From Cornus controversa (taxonomy: Eukaryota > Streptophyta > Magnoliopsida > Cornales > Cornaceae), in NCBI GenBank assembly GCA_026545225.1, contig CM048848.1, positions 23,910,806 to 23,974,805 of the forward strand: 64,000 bases of DNA, given 5' to 3'. Shown one piece after another: positions 10,790 through 22,715 of this stretch. Below the pieces are notes generated by a model. It was not told where the DNA came from, did no database searches, and worked only from the letters and a program-made list of their open reading frames with translations. The stretch's first letter is position 1, and every line of letters starts with the position of its first letter. The position numbers and the translations under genes were made by a program.

Positions 10790-12405
10790 TCACCACCTCA
10801 CCAAGCATCCAGAAAGGACTGGTTTTGACATTACATACTTGAGAGGGTCAACTCTTACAATGAGGTGTATTATATGTGCCAATAAATAGTGCCTTAATTT
10901 CTTGGAGGCAAAGACTAGTGCGAGACACGTTTTCTCAATCAGAGGATACTTCAACTCTATTGGCGTGGGCCTACGACTTAAGTAATATAATACCTTCTCC
11001 TTGTGTTCTTCATTATTTTGTGCAAGAAGGGCACTAAGAGATTCTTCTTGCGCGGCAATGTAAAGTATGAGAGGTTTTCTACATACAGGTGCCCCCAACA
11101 TTGGAGGATTAAGAAGGTATTGCTTAATACTATCAAAATCATTTTGACAAGCTTGATCCCACTCGAATGAGACATCCTTATTCATGAGTCGGTTGAAAGG
11201 TTGACAACGACCGGCCAAATTTGAGATAAATCGATGGATGAAAGTAAGTTGGCTTCCAGGCTTTAAAGCTCGCGTAAATTCTTAGGTGGTGGCATCTTTT
11301 GTATGGCATCAACTTTAGATGGAAAAATTTCGATACCGTAATGGTGAACCACGTACCCAAGGAATTTTTTGGAAGTAACACCAAACGCACACTTGAGAGG
11401 ATTCATTTTGAGTTGGTATTTTCTAAGACAATTGCAAATTATACGAAGATCTTGTAAATGACCTTCTCTTTTCTTTGTCTTAACCACAAGGTCATTGACA
11501 TAACACTCAACAATTTTGTGAAGTATGTCATCGAAGATTCTTTGCATGGCGCGTTGGTATGTTGCCCTCATATTCTTAAGTCCAAAAGGCATAACTTTAT
11601 AACAATAAATACCTTTTGGGGTGTGGAATGCAGTTAGCTCTTCATTTTTCAGAGTCATCCTAATCTGGTTATACCCAGAATAATAATCCATGAAAGAAAG
11701 AGTTTCATGTCCAGTTGTTGCATCGACAGTGAGCTTCGGGATAGGAAGAGGAAAATCATCCTTTAGACATGCCTCGCTTAGGTCACCAAAATCTACACAG
11801 ATTCATATCTGCCCATTCTTCTTTTTCACTAGCACAATACTCAAAATCCATGTCGGATACTTGACCTCCCGAATAAATCCAACATCAATCAATTTGTTGA
11901 GTTCTTCTTCTATCTTTGGGATAAGTTCTGGACGGAAGAAACGTTGAGATTGTTTAATTGGACATGTCCCATATTTGACAGCAACGTTATGGACTGCGAT
12001 TTTAGGGTCAAGACTTGGCATTTCCTTGTATGTCCAAGCAAATATGCCCTTGTCTTCTGACAGTAATTGAAAGTAGTCATTTTCTTCAGAGGCACTTAAA
12101 AATGAACTAACAAAAATTGGTTTAGGTTGGTCCATCATCCCCAAATTGAATTCCTTGAGTTAATTAACAGTTGTTTTCCCCCCGTCTTCAAGTGTTGAGG
12201 GAGCTTATTTGATCTCATCATCAGAATCTAATTGTTCTTCGACAACAATGTGATAAGTAGTGGCGTAAAATACTTCATCCTTCCTTTCATCCATGTCAAA
12301 CTCCTGAGACTGGGTAGTGAACACAATAGTTCGTCTTTTTAGTTTTAGTGTAACGTCATTAGTGACGTCCACCTCTGTTTTACGTTTCATTCGTGAGGGA
12401 ATCAA
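10790..12405 (-). pseudogene. RT-RNase H of element C
   Basis: Minus-strand segments: an upstream linker (12405-12205), the start of RT with WTYKEMPSLDP and FRPELIPKIEEEL (12144-11803), the palm with FMDYYSGYNQIRM, MPFGLKN and CYVNDLVVK (11691-11263), then, after a frame change near 11240, RNase H (11218-10790). The catalytic box normally reads YVDD; here it is YVND, so the first catalytic aspartate is lost. There is also a stop near 11803 and others between blocks. The reading ends abruptly in RNase H at the junction with the LTR fragment. Confidence 0.78.
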
Positions 12406-13510
12406 ACTCTGAATGTCACTCTGTTGGCGCCAGTTCTCCCTAGTTTTTTTTCCTCATTTCCTGTTACCAATACTTCTCTCAGAGCTTTAATTCGAGAAAA
12501 GATAGACTTTCAAGGTCGAGGCTGTGAAGATCTTTTTCTTTGGGTAAGATAATTTATTCTCTTGAAGACGGAAGTACATGGTGAATTATTGATATGTGAA
12601 CTTGAGGTATTCAATATTTGAGTTGATGGGCCCAACCTGTCGAATATAGATACTCTAGTGCGTGAAACCTCTAAACGATCAAAAACTGATTTGTGAGAAA
12701 TAGAATGTTGATCCTCACTGTCACCCACCTCTTCAATGCCAATATACAAAGTGTTTAACTTTTTATCCTTCTTTACGATTTGGATTCGGATAGGTTTAGT
12801 TGATTTGAAACCAAGACCAGTCTTGGGTGGAATTATCCTATGCCCTTGTTCCCTCAATTTCTTTTATGTCTCATTGAGGCAATGTATTTTCTTGCCAGTA
12901 AGTTCGAGACTGAGTTTTCCAAGGCTTGTGGGATTTGCAAAATCATACCCGAACTTAGCCAAAAGTTGGGATGCCTTTGGATCAAACCCTTCATCAGTTC
13001 TTTGTATTGGAAGGAATCCATGTTCAACTGGAGCTTTTGATGGTTGGACGAATCCTTTTAATGGAAGTTTAGTAGGAGTAGATTTTTTAATCTTTGTGAG
13101 GGGAAGACTTAATACTTCTCTCAGGCTTTGTAAATCTTATTTTTTATTTTTATACAAGATAACTTTAACTTAACTTCTTTAGTTTGAAGTATCTCCACGA
13201 TCGGTAATTGCCCTCCTTGTCATTGAGATTATGGAACATACTTAAAAATTGGCGTAGTATGATGCGTTTTAACCACGACCTCTTGCTTTTCAGTTACCTT
13301 TGCATACTCAACCTCTCGTGCAGATGGAAGGTTTGTTGTAGAGATGCTCAAAGATGTGTCTGGCTTGATGTAAAATTTGCATCTGCAAAATGAGCTTCTA
13401 CTTCAGTAAATGGCTTGTTATCTGCCACAACTGTCTGCACACCATTCTTGCAAAACTTGAAACAATGATGAAGAGTTGATAGAACAACACCATTATCATG
13501 AACCCAGGGT
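12406..13510 (-). pseudogene. Protease-RT linker of element C
   Basis: Minus-strand remnants with many frame breaks. Recognisable parts are the RPWVHDNGVV segment directly after the protease end (about 13510-13480) and the repeated VSIFDRL/TSVFKRI phrases (about 12700-12570) typical of the variable linker in this lineage. No functional domain beyond that can be named. Confidence 0.6.
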
Positions 13511-13514
13511 CGTC

Positions 13515-15042
13515 TGATAGGCATTGAATGTTACGCATTTTAGCCTCTTAACTTATGTATTTTATTCTCTTAGTGATAGATTATTTTGTTATTTTACTTT
13601 GTTTTAGTGTTTTTTGTATTTTCAGGGCCTTAATGATTATTTCAGTTAAAACCAAATTTTTGGGCTTTTAAAGAAGACATCCAAGATGGTGAGTTGAAGC
13701 CTACATCAAGGAGATTCACTCAACCATTTATTTTAACTCAAATCAGCCCAAGAAAGAGGTCCAAGAGAATTACAACTGCTTAAGAAGGTTTCGGGCCTGA
13801 AGCCCAAATCTGCGCATAATGCAGTCTTAATCCCATTTTGGGAAACGGACTAGAAGTCTTATTTTTGAGCCTCAAATTGACATTATTTCCTTGTAAGATT
13901 GAACGAAATTCGATTCTGCACACTTTTGTATTTCCCAAAAATTTCGTAAATCGGACTTCTAGTGGGTCAAAAGTTGGGCCGAAGTCAGCAGGAAAAACCC
14001 ACCTGATTAGTGCTGCGGGAAACCCTAATTTATTCCTAATTGGATTAAGACTTTGGTGTATTCTCTTGGGGAATAAAGTAAAGACTTGGAGGCTGAGTTG
14101 GGAGAGCTTACAGAGAGATTAGACAGAGAGAATAGAGCTTGGAGAGTCTGAGAGGGCTGAGAAAAGAACAGAAACATATTGCAGAGCCATTGGAGAACGA
14201 AGTCATATACATAATTCAGAAAGAGGATGTCTTCTTCCTCAACAGTTGAAGCTTCTTCTTCTACCATGAGCGGCTAGTTCATCCACTAGGGTTTTGATGT
14301 AGCCCTAACAAAGCATCAATGGTTTGATTGTTTTAATTATTAGGGACCTTTATATACATGCATAGATTGTGTAATTCAGAGGATTCTTATTATAGAATTG
14401 AGCAATAAAAGTCTTGTAAATTCAGTTTCAATGATTTCTTATCTTGTCTTAGATATTTAGTTGTTGTTATTGAACTCAATCTCTCTTATTTTCTGTGATC
14501 ATGAGAGAGATTATTGCACAATGGTAATCACTGAATATATTGTTATGAGCTTTGATGGATTATGCCTAGAGAAGATGAACCATACTGCACCCTAGATTGG
14601 AGTAGTTAGGCAGATGGCCCATGCCAATCGAAGATAGTCCATGGCTTAGCCTTAATCATATGTTATCTTCTTGACGGATGAAGGTGAGCTTGTAGCACCG
14701 ACACCACTTATGCATGATGTAATTTCCCTATAGTTGATTCAATTGACCATTGATTGTGGAGTTAGTGGTGAAGTCAAACACCCTAGATTTCTCTCATATT
14801 ATCTTCATTATCTGTTTACCTTTGATTTATTTTATTTTATTTTTTAATTAGTTTAGTTTAAAAATCAGAATTCTTTTCTTATAAATTTAATTAGATTAAT
14901 TCTGTATTCCAACTCATCAGACCATAATCCCTGAGGTACGATACCCCTTTCGATAGCCCTATTCTGCAAGGAATTCGTTCTTTTGCGAAGTGTGAAAATT
15001 TTTAATAGATATACTTTTTGAGTCACACTCACACACGAATCA
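13515..15042 (+). repeat. Solo LTR of family B
   Basis: 1528 bp, tgataggc... to ...cacacgaatca, with no internal region on either side. It is flanked by cgtc at 13511-13514 and 15043-15046. Removing the LTR and one cgtc restores the continuous protease terminus LLGRPW of element C on the minus strand. That supports a 4-bp duplication and loss of the internal region by LTR-LTR recombination. Confidence 0.9.
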
Positions 15043-15833
15043 CGTCCCAATAACAAATTATAGGATGTCTTTGCATCGATTATGTAGAATAATGTTTCAG
15101 CTTGCAACCTTCCAATTGCTAGGTCTACACAAATCATGCCAATAATTCTCTGCTCCCCTTGATTAAAACCTTGAATGATGAGGTGATTGGGAGCCAAGTC
15201 GTTGAATGTAATGCCAAGATTTTTCATGATAAATTTTGGCATGAGATTCACTATGGAGCCCCCATCAATAAGAATGCGATTTACCCTTTGCTCCCTTATG
15301 TATCCAGAGATAAAAAGAGGACTCTTGTGTGGCTTTGATCCTAGTTGAAGGTCTTCATCAATGAAAGTGATTGTTGCACAACATGCGATTTACCTTTTCG
15401 TCATTGAATTCTTTGATGGCGATCGTGTGTTTCTCAAGTTTTCCTATACTTTGGACTTCATTTTAACTTATATCATTTTCGAACTCTAAATTAATCTTCA
15501 CAGTTGACACCATGTAAGTTGGCACAACTTCATCATCGAGATATACTTTTGGAAAGAAATCATGTAAAGTGACGGGCTTGCAAATTCTTCACCCAACCTT
15601 GTATGTTCTGTCAATGCCGTCTTATTGGCATATTTCCCATTCTAGACACCTTTCTTAGGGATATATTGAGACTTCTTTTTCTTTTGCCCTTTGTCAAAGT
15701 GGCTGGTCAGAGGAACATGAGCTTGTTGCTTTTGTCGTCTCCTCGTCACCAAGGTTCATCCTTCATCATCGTGTTGGAGAAGTTTCTTCTCATTTGTTGG
15801 ATTTTCAAGAATCCTACCTTGGGGGAGGTATAT
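15043..15833 (-). pseudogene. Protease region of element C
   Basis: The segment 15251-15043 reads through IIDAKTSYNLLLGRD on the minus strand, the carboxyl end of a Ty3/gypsy aspartic protease, and runs straight into the solo LTR. Upstream (15833-15252) the same strand keeps only fragments with stops. The protease active-site block is not clearly recognisable to me. Confidence 0.6.
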
Positions 15834-17605
15834 CTAAATAGGTTCGAATGAGCCAAATTGAACAGTTATAGAGCAAATACCAGAGTTTAAAAATAATTGG
15901 TGATAAGCACAAGTCCGTTTGAACTTTGAAGACGGGAATACGACAGCAGTATGATTTGAAGTTGATATGTCATTTGTGTTTAACAAAATCTTTCCCTGCT
16001 TTGCCAAGTTCATCACTATTTCCTTGAAAATAAAACACTTCTCCATGGGGTGATCAACAATACGATGATATTTGTAATATTTTGGGTCATCAACACATCC
16101 CATTTCTTGAGGGCACTTACATTCTGGGAGTTCAATAACTTTACTTTGAAGTAAGTATTCCAATATGACATGAACATTAGAGACTGGGAATGGGTATTCC
16201 TTTGTCTCTAATTCTTTGAGCATCGGATGCTGGTTTTGCTTCTCTTGAAACTGTCGTGGCTTATTATCTTCTTTTCTCTTATCTTTGATAGCAACCTTTA
16301 TTGGGATGGTAGAGACAATCATGGATTCTTTGGTGGCACCCTTTAATGATTTTACAACCTTCTTTTCATCCTTTCTGTCTTCGCGTGGCTCTAAAATCAA
16401 GGGATCTTTGCCTCCACGAGTTTTAATGCTAATCTCCATATCATGGGAACATGTAGCCAATTCTTCGAAGGTACGAGGCTTTATACCTTAAAGAAAATAA
16501 AGGACATCCCAATGCGTACCTTGCATACACATTTCAACAGTAGAGAATTCTGTCAACCAATCCTTACAATCCAAGCTAAGTGCTCGCCACCGATTGATAT
16601 AGTCCATTACAGGCTCATCCTTCCATTGTCTTATGTTAGTCAACTCTATCATACTAACATTGCGATGGGTGTTGTAAAACCTGTTTAGAAATTCTCATTC
16701 CATTTGTTCTCAACTATCAATCGATTTGGACTTTAAATCAGTATACCATTCAAAGGCATTTCCCTTAAGGGAACGAATCAACTATTTAACCAGTAAATCC
16801 CTTCAGTCCCAGCATTGTTACAGGTCTCGAGAAAATGAGCCATGTGTTATTTTGGGTTGCCCTTTCTGTCAAACTATTGGATCTTCAGAGGTTGGTACCC
16901 TGCAGGCATCCTCATACTATCAATTCTCCTTGTGTAGGGTTTTGAGTACATGAGAGTGTTTTGGGGAGCGCTACCATACTGTGCTCGAATTGTGTTCATT
17001 ATCATATGCTACAATTGTTGGACAGATAGCGAAGCGACTAGTGAGGCGTAGTTAGTTTCGTCAGCCACATGTCCTGACGCAGATGTGTGACGACGATCTT
17101 TTGATTGGGCCCCTTGAAGGGCTAAATATGAGGTATTCACAAGTAGTTGTGTTGACTTGTTAGAATTCTGGATTTCAAGCTTACTTAATAGTGCAGCAAT
17201 CTGCATGTCCTTCTCTTCAACAGTTTTCATAAGGTTCTCGATTGCACGCACCATCGTGGCCAGTTGGTCTTCCACCGAGGCTATTCCAGTCATCATGGCT
17301 GTGATAATATTTGAATAAGAAAGGTTTTGATAATCAACATTCTTTGAAGTGACTATTTGTTCTGAAATCTCAGGTAACGAGTCTAAGAGAGAACCAACGC
17401 TAGAGTTGGTGTCAGAGATGTAGTGAGGTGAATGTGGTGGCACTAATTCTTCTAGAACAACATCAAAATTCTTTGGCGCTTGAGGATCACAGGTGTTCAC
17501 ATGTTGAATTTTCACACCCATTGGTTTAGTAGGATTGGTTTTCACTGAATCTTGCTGATTCTTGAGTGAAGCAATTGCTTTGGTCTTGTTACGTGTCATT
17601 GGACC
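15834..17605 (-). pseudogene. Gag of element C (main part)
   Basis: Minus strand. 17605-17009 begins at MTRNKTKAIA just past the solo LTR and includes a probable helical stretch (VEDQLATMVRAIENLMKT). The core region (about 16950-16460) has frame breaks. 16460-15834 carries the C-terminal part with ECKCPQEMGCVDDPKYYKYH and HPMEKCFIFK, a cysteine/histidine-rich stretch usual for Tat-like gag. The reading frame is broken at several places. Confidence 0.7.
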
Positions 17606-17986
17606 TGTAAAGACCGTGCCCAATTTTGGCCAGTTTTTCAATTTTTGTCATTTATTGCTTTAAATGTATTTTAAATGATGTTTAACATGTTTTGAATACG
17701 GGGAACATGTTTAGAGGGCTGGTATAGAGTTTTGGGAAGTTTTGGGGACTTTTGAAAAAAGTTAACTTTTTTGAGTTTGGTCAACCTAGGGGTGTGGGCC
17801 TTGTGGGTCCAGAAATTTTAAAAGTGTCGGAATGACTTCAAAATTTAAGGATAGCTTAAATAAAATATTTGACGTGCAATAGAGTTGATTTCGTATCAAT
17901 CTGAGTTACGAAACTCTGAAAATGAGCCCGAGAAGGTTTTACAAAAAGGTGATGGCAAACTAGTAATTAAGAGGAGGTCACTTAGC

Positions 17987-17994
17987 TATAAATA
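17987..17994 (+). promoter_or_regulatory. TATA box of D solo LTR
   Basis: tataaata within cttagctataaatac, followed by a leader rich in C, T and A and then a gagaga run. The D element at 59704 has ggaataaatatcc at the equivalent place (about 60083-60095). Confidence 0.55.
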
Positions 17995-18346
17995 CTAAGA
18001 GAGATCAGCTCTTCTCTCATTTTTCATCCCAGCAGCCGAGAGAGAGAGAGATATATACATATATATGTACAAGCTTCACCTCCTCCTCTTCTTCACTAGA
18101 TTTAAGGGCCTTTGAGTGGAATTTTGATTTCACCGAAGAAGGAAGAAACGATCTACGCATCGAGGGCTCGAGATTGATTGGTTCAAAAATCATTTCAGAG
18201 GAAGTTAGGTTTTGAGAGATTGGGGAAAATTAATTGGAAGTTCTTCCAATTTGAGGTAGGGATGCTAGACTCACTTCTACTTTGATCTTGTGGTCCCTTT
18301 CTAAATATCATAAGAGATAGCTTTTGATTTCTTGAACCTAGGTCTA

Positions 18347-18849
18347 TGTATATATATATATATATATATGTATACCATGGTGATTTATGCATGTATAAGT
18401 GTCCAACATGTTAGTTAGGGCTTATGCATGGTATATATGTGCAAATGTGACTATAATGCTTTTGGTGAAAAATGTGTTTTTTTGATGAAAACATGAAAAA
18501 TATGATTTTCTAGCAAAATCCATGAGCATAGTGATTTTCATGATGTGAGTGTGATAGCATTGTGACAATCTTGAGTTGGAAGGAAAATGCATTGATTTGA
18601 TGAAAAATGCATGCATTGTGTGACTATGTGCATTGGAGTGATTATATGCACTATATGATGATTTTGGGGCATGAGTGTGAAATTAAGATAAGGGGAAGGC
18701 CCCTAGGATGAAAGACCCAAAACTTGGCCAAGAGGAGGTGCTCCCTTCGGGTTAGTAACCCGATAAAGCACAAGCAGAGTTTGGGTGCCGAAGAGACCCT
18801 TACTATTGGAGTGATAAGAAAGCCCCCCTTTGACGTGATTTGGTGTGAG

Positions 18850-18882
<33 letters not shown>

Positions 18883-18925
18883 TTGTGACTTGTCCAATTT
18901 GATATGTATATATATATATATATAG
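18347..18925 (+). repeat. TA microsatellites in D solo LTR
   Basis: (TA)n tracts at about 18347-18370, 18850-18881 and 18905-18925. Several apparent reading frames here are just translated TA repeats (IYIYIY). Confidence 0.75.
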
Positions 18926-19797
18926 ACATATATATTTGCACTTTATGTGAAGTATCATGCATGATTTGAAAAATGTGGATGTTTGGGTAAAAATGCATGA
19001 GCATGTGCATTCATGCATGGCTTACGGGTTAGAGTGGGGATGGGTGGATCATTTCTACTGAGCTGTTGAGATGCTCACCCCTTTATACAAAACATTTTCA
19101 GATAAAGCGCCAATGAAAGACGAAGCATGATTAGCTCTATGGATATGCTGAGCTTATTTTTGGACTTTTGCTCTTTTGAGATGTAGATAAATGTCCATGC
19201 CGACATGTGGCATGTAGACAATGGTTGTGGTGTTGCCTTTACATTTGTATCTTCTTATGTATGTGAAATCCAAATGTAAGTGCCACACTTGTAGGAAAGT
19301 GATTTTTGAGAAATGTATGTATAATGGCTTCCTTCATTTGAGACTCGTTGAATGTATGCAAAAAGGGCCATTTGAATTTTTATATATATGGTCCCATGGA
19401 TTATGTATGGATTCAGAATTTAAATGGATGAATGTATTCTTTTGTCTCTTGTATCTTAATTTTGTGGATATGAATGTTTAGAGTTGTGGATTTATGTTGG
19501 AATCATGGTTGTAGGATCTCAATATATAAGTTAGATTATATGGTTGGGTTAATGAAGATCACCTTTGGAAAAATGAGGATGGTTTGGTTCACTTGAATTT
19601 TATGTGCATGGTGGACTTTGGATGAATTTTCTATGATTATACAAGATTTGAGATTCAAACGTGTAGGTTGATGTGTGAGTATGATTTTATATTAATGGTA
19701 GATGAATTATATGAGATATGAATGATCTAAGGTGGTTTGGTTGAGATTTGGGTTCAATTTGATCTTATATAGGTGTTTGGGAGAATCTGGGCAGTGC

Positions 19798-19998
19798 ATT
19801 TCGATTAATCGAGATGCCCATCTCGATTGATCGAAATGGTTGCGAGATTTTATGAATTTTAGAGCTTCATTTCGATTAATCGAAGTCCCAATCTTGATTG
19901 ATCGAAATATTGCAGGTCCAAGGTACCGAGGGGGTGTTTTCTTCGATTAATGGGGTCAAAATCTTGATTAATCGAGATGAATCTCGATTGATCGATAT
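19798..19998 (+). promoter_or_regulatory. Palindrome cluster near 3' end of D solo LTR
   Basis: Six or more copies of the same palindrome type as in family A (arms tctcgat/atcgaga or ttcgat/atcgaa around TG or TA), about 380-580 bp before the LTR end. The D element carries the matching cluster at 61616-61817. Confidence 0.6.
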
Positions 19999-20384
19999 TA
20001 CTATTCACAGCAAGGTTCAAAAACTGTCCAGATTTCGTTTCGATGTAATTTCTTCGTTTTAAATCAGAATTGAGCGTGGTTTTTTTTAAAATTGAGTATT
20101 TTTGAAAGCTCTATCCAATGGTGTAGGTTTCAGAATATAATTCCATCTGTGTAAAAAGTTGAGGTCCAGAACTTAGTGGTTTATATGTATGGAACCAAAG
20201 GTGAAAATCATTTGCAAGGGCCTTTGATGATCTAATGCCACTTGAAGAGTGTGCATATAGAATGCTTCTGCAATAGAAATGATTATAATGAGATTAAGGT
20301 GTGGGAACTTGAGGTGAAATTATGGATTCACCCCCATTTTCTTCGCTCCTAACCGGGTGTCGGAAACTGGGGCGTGACAGGACC

Positions 20385-20654
20385 TGCTGAGGTGCTGCTA
20401 GCACTTGACGAGTTCGTGGTGTTTTTGCGACTGCTTACGGTAGTTTTGATGTTGGCCAGTGCAGTAGTGGTATCTTTTATAGTTTTTTTGTTTGTAGCCG
20501 GAATCTTGGGAGGAGTCATAGATTCTGATGAACGGAGTTTGGGAGATATGATGTACGAGACAGAGATGAGAAGCAAAGAATGTCCCATCGGGCGTGCCAG
20601 AAATTTGTACAAAAATTTCATGTCCGAAAATCTAGGAACAAAAATTGGTAACAA
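20385..20654 (-). pseudogene. N-terminal part of element C gag
   Basis: Minus-strand open frame of about 90 residues up to the solo LTR, ending SSTSAGP, which joins in frame with the main gag part once the solo LTR is removed. It is serine/threonine/lysine-rich with no domain I recognise. The choice of the start near 20654 is uncertain. Confidence 0.5.
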
Positions 20655-21213
20655 ATAAACAATTTTATTAATTTCAAAAAGATAGGTACAATTCTCTGTG
20701 AATTTTTACAAAAGAAAGATAAAAATAAAGTCCTCTGATTCATTCTCCTTGGTAATCCGGCTTCAAGGGCTGCTAGAGTTTGATCTTGAATTGGATTGAA
20801 ACTTTGGTGAAGAACGACATGTGGATGATGTGCTTGTTGTTCTTCTCCTTCAGGGTTTGGGTGCTTTGGATTTTGGGTTTATCATGTAAGTTTTTAATGT
20901 TTACAACAACCATCAACTTCGAAAGTCCCCCAAAAACATCTCAACTAAAAAATACACACATATCACATATGTATATATCTATAGAGAGAGAAAGAAGTAA
21001 CAGAGATCTAGGGGGAGAGAGTTACGAACCTCGGGCAAAATACAACTTTAACTAGAAAGGGTTAGGGCTTCGATTTTCATTTGATCACGTTGATGAATGT
21101 CAGGTGAGGGTTAGGGCTTTAGTTACCATGCTTTGATTGGAGGAGGGATAGAGAGAGATGGTTAGGGTATCATACGAGGATGTCATGTTTGGGTATCACC
21201 GTGGCAAGTTTAA
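20655..21213. other. Unassigned stretch upstream of element C gag
   Basis: Holds a GA-rich run (about 20980-21030) and TAGGG/AGGG-rich text. Part may be the leader or LTR of element C, part the minus-strand LTR of the chromovirus whose end is at 22354. I cannot place a boundary and see no gene. Confidence 0.4.
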
Positions 21214-21701
21214 TTTCTTGTAGTGAATAATTAGAAAAAAATAGAGTATTTACTATAAATTTACTTTTCCATAGTAAATAAATCTACTATGTACTATGAA
21301 ATTAGCTCCGTAGTAATTATGAAGGGTTATTTACTATGAATTTATATTTTTATAGAAAAAAATAAGAGTACTTACTACCGATTAAGTGCTCTGTAGCAAA
21401 TAAATCTACTATTTCTACGAAATTAACTTTGTAGTAAATATGATAGGTTATTTACTAAATTATTTTTCATAGTAAATACTTTACTACTTACTACGAAATT
21501 GGATTTGTAGTAATAGGTATTTTACTACGGATTTAATTTTTCGTAGTAAATACTTTACTATTTACTACGAAATTAGCTCCGTAGTAAATAAAACACGCTA
21601 TTTATTACGAATTTTATTTTTGTAGCAAATACCTTACTATTTACTACGAAATTGAATCCATAGTAAATAATTTGTGGAAAAAAACCTATTTTCTTGTAGT
21701 G
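21214..21701 (+). mobile_element. CACTA-like subterminal repeat block
   Basis: Bounded by two copies of tttcttgtagtg (21214-21225 and 21690-21701), which is the inverse of the cactacaagaaa end typical of plant CACTA transposons. Between them are about seven repeats of a palindromic unit of the form tttactacgaaatt...ccgtagtaaat. Both ends point the same way, so this looks like one arm of an element, or two stacked right ends, rather than a complete copy. No transposase is seen. Confidence 0.5.
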
Positions 21702-22354
21702 TATATACATATAAGAATTTACACCGTAGAACTGCCAAAGTCGCTGATTATTCATGTATAATCAAATGAAAATCCCCTTAACATGCATAATCATACTAAC
21801 ACATAGTTATATACATGTATATACATACACATCAATTAACAGAATAAAAATCTATGTTTACAAGTTCAAAGGGGAAGTGAAGAGATTGAACTTGCCTTAT
21901 GATTTTGAGCAAAATCACATTCTCTCCCTTTTTCTGGCATCTACTGTTCTCTCCCTGTCTGTGCCAAGGAATGATTGAACCCTAAATTCTTTTTCTCTTA
22001 CTTTATTTTCTTTTCTAGAATTACTAAAATAATTCTTAAATAATTAAAACAATAAATATAAATATATTTAGCCCACCTATATATAAATATATATATAGCC
22101 CAACCCAATAGTCTATCACAACCTAAAAATAATTATAGAAAATGGAAATGCAGCCCAATAACCCACATATTTTATTTAAAAGAAAAATCTACATTTGAAA
22201 CAAATATTTCACAACCATTTAAAATCAATTAACACATAGCAGCAAATTAACCATCCACATTAAAAAAAAGAACAGGCATTAACCAAATTAACTAAAGCAT
22301 TTAAGACACCACAAAATAAATAATTTAAATATCCTCAAATTACGAGGTATTACA
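21702..22354 (-). repeat. LTR part of a minus-strand chromovirus
   Basis: On the minus strand an LTR begins tgtaatacctcgtaatttg at 22354, directly after a polypurine tract (22355-22372). The A/T-rich sequence leftward is its body; the far LTR end is not recognised and may lie beyond the CACTA-like block. Confidence 0.55.
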
Positions 22355-22715
22355 TTCTTCCCCCCTAAAAAGAGGAATTTCGTCCTCGGAATTCACCTCA
22401 TACTTGAAATAAAAAGCTTTGGATATTTTGCCTTTATTTCATCCTCCCTTTCCCAACTGGACTCCACTAAACCCGAACTAAAGCAATAGTCTTAGAACGA
22501 AGGACCTAGTTCCTACGATCAAGAATACAGTAAGGTTGCTCCACATATGTTGCATTTAGCTGCAACTCAATCTCCCCAACCTCAATGTGCTGATAAGTAG
22601 CATTATCCCTAAAGAATTTTCATAACATAGACACATGAAAGACATTATGCACCATGTGCATTGCATTCGATAGCGCTAATCTATACACTTAGAGACAAAT
22701 ATAACAATGTCCCTT
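22355..22715 (-). pseudogene. Chromovirus pol 3' end with chromodomain remnant
   Basis: Minus-strand text encodes MVHNVFHVSML (about 22660-22620), TYVEQPYCILDR and a degraded chromodomain with ALVRV and QSFL, then the spacer gaattccgaggacgaaattc and the polypurine tract. This is the C-terminal end of integrase in Tekay/Del-type chromoviruses. At least three stops break it, and everything upstream of 22715 is missing. Confidence 0.7.

Larger units (their letters stand above)
17606..20379 (+). repeat. Solo LTR of family D
   Basis: 2774 bp, tgtaaagaccgtgcc... to ...ggggcgtgaca, flanked by perfect 5-bp copies of ggacc (17601-17605 and 20380-20384). Excising it restores the minus-strand gag of element C (AGP joined to MTRNK). 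It resembles the 5' LTR of the D element at 59704: the order is TATA box, CT-rich leader, cgccgaagaagg-like segment, gaggtaggg, microsatellites, then palindromes near the 3' end. No internal region remains. Confidence 0.9.
10790..20660 (-). mobile_element. Tat-like Ty3/gypsy element C, degraded, twice interrupted
   Basis: Minus-strand gag, protease, RT and RNase H remnants can be followed from 20654 down to 10790. Two solo LTRs split it: one of family D within gag and one of family B at the end of protease, each with a short target duplication. The 3' part (integrase and LTR) is missing at 10790, where another LTR fragment begins. Assignment to the Tat side of the Ty3/gypsy tree rests on gag and RT phrasing (MPAGYQPL-type gag, WTYKEMPSLDP before RT). 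Confidence 0.75.

Noticed and set aside
18651-19018. Reading frames rich in IYIYIY and similar
   Set aside because: Translations of TA microsatellites; not conserved between D LTR copies.
20374-20658. Plus-strand 94-residue hydrophobic frame
   Set aside because: Antisense of the element C gag N-terminus, and its start lies at the solo LTR edge.
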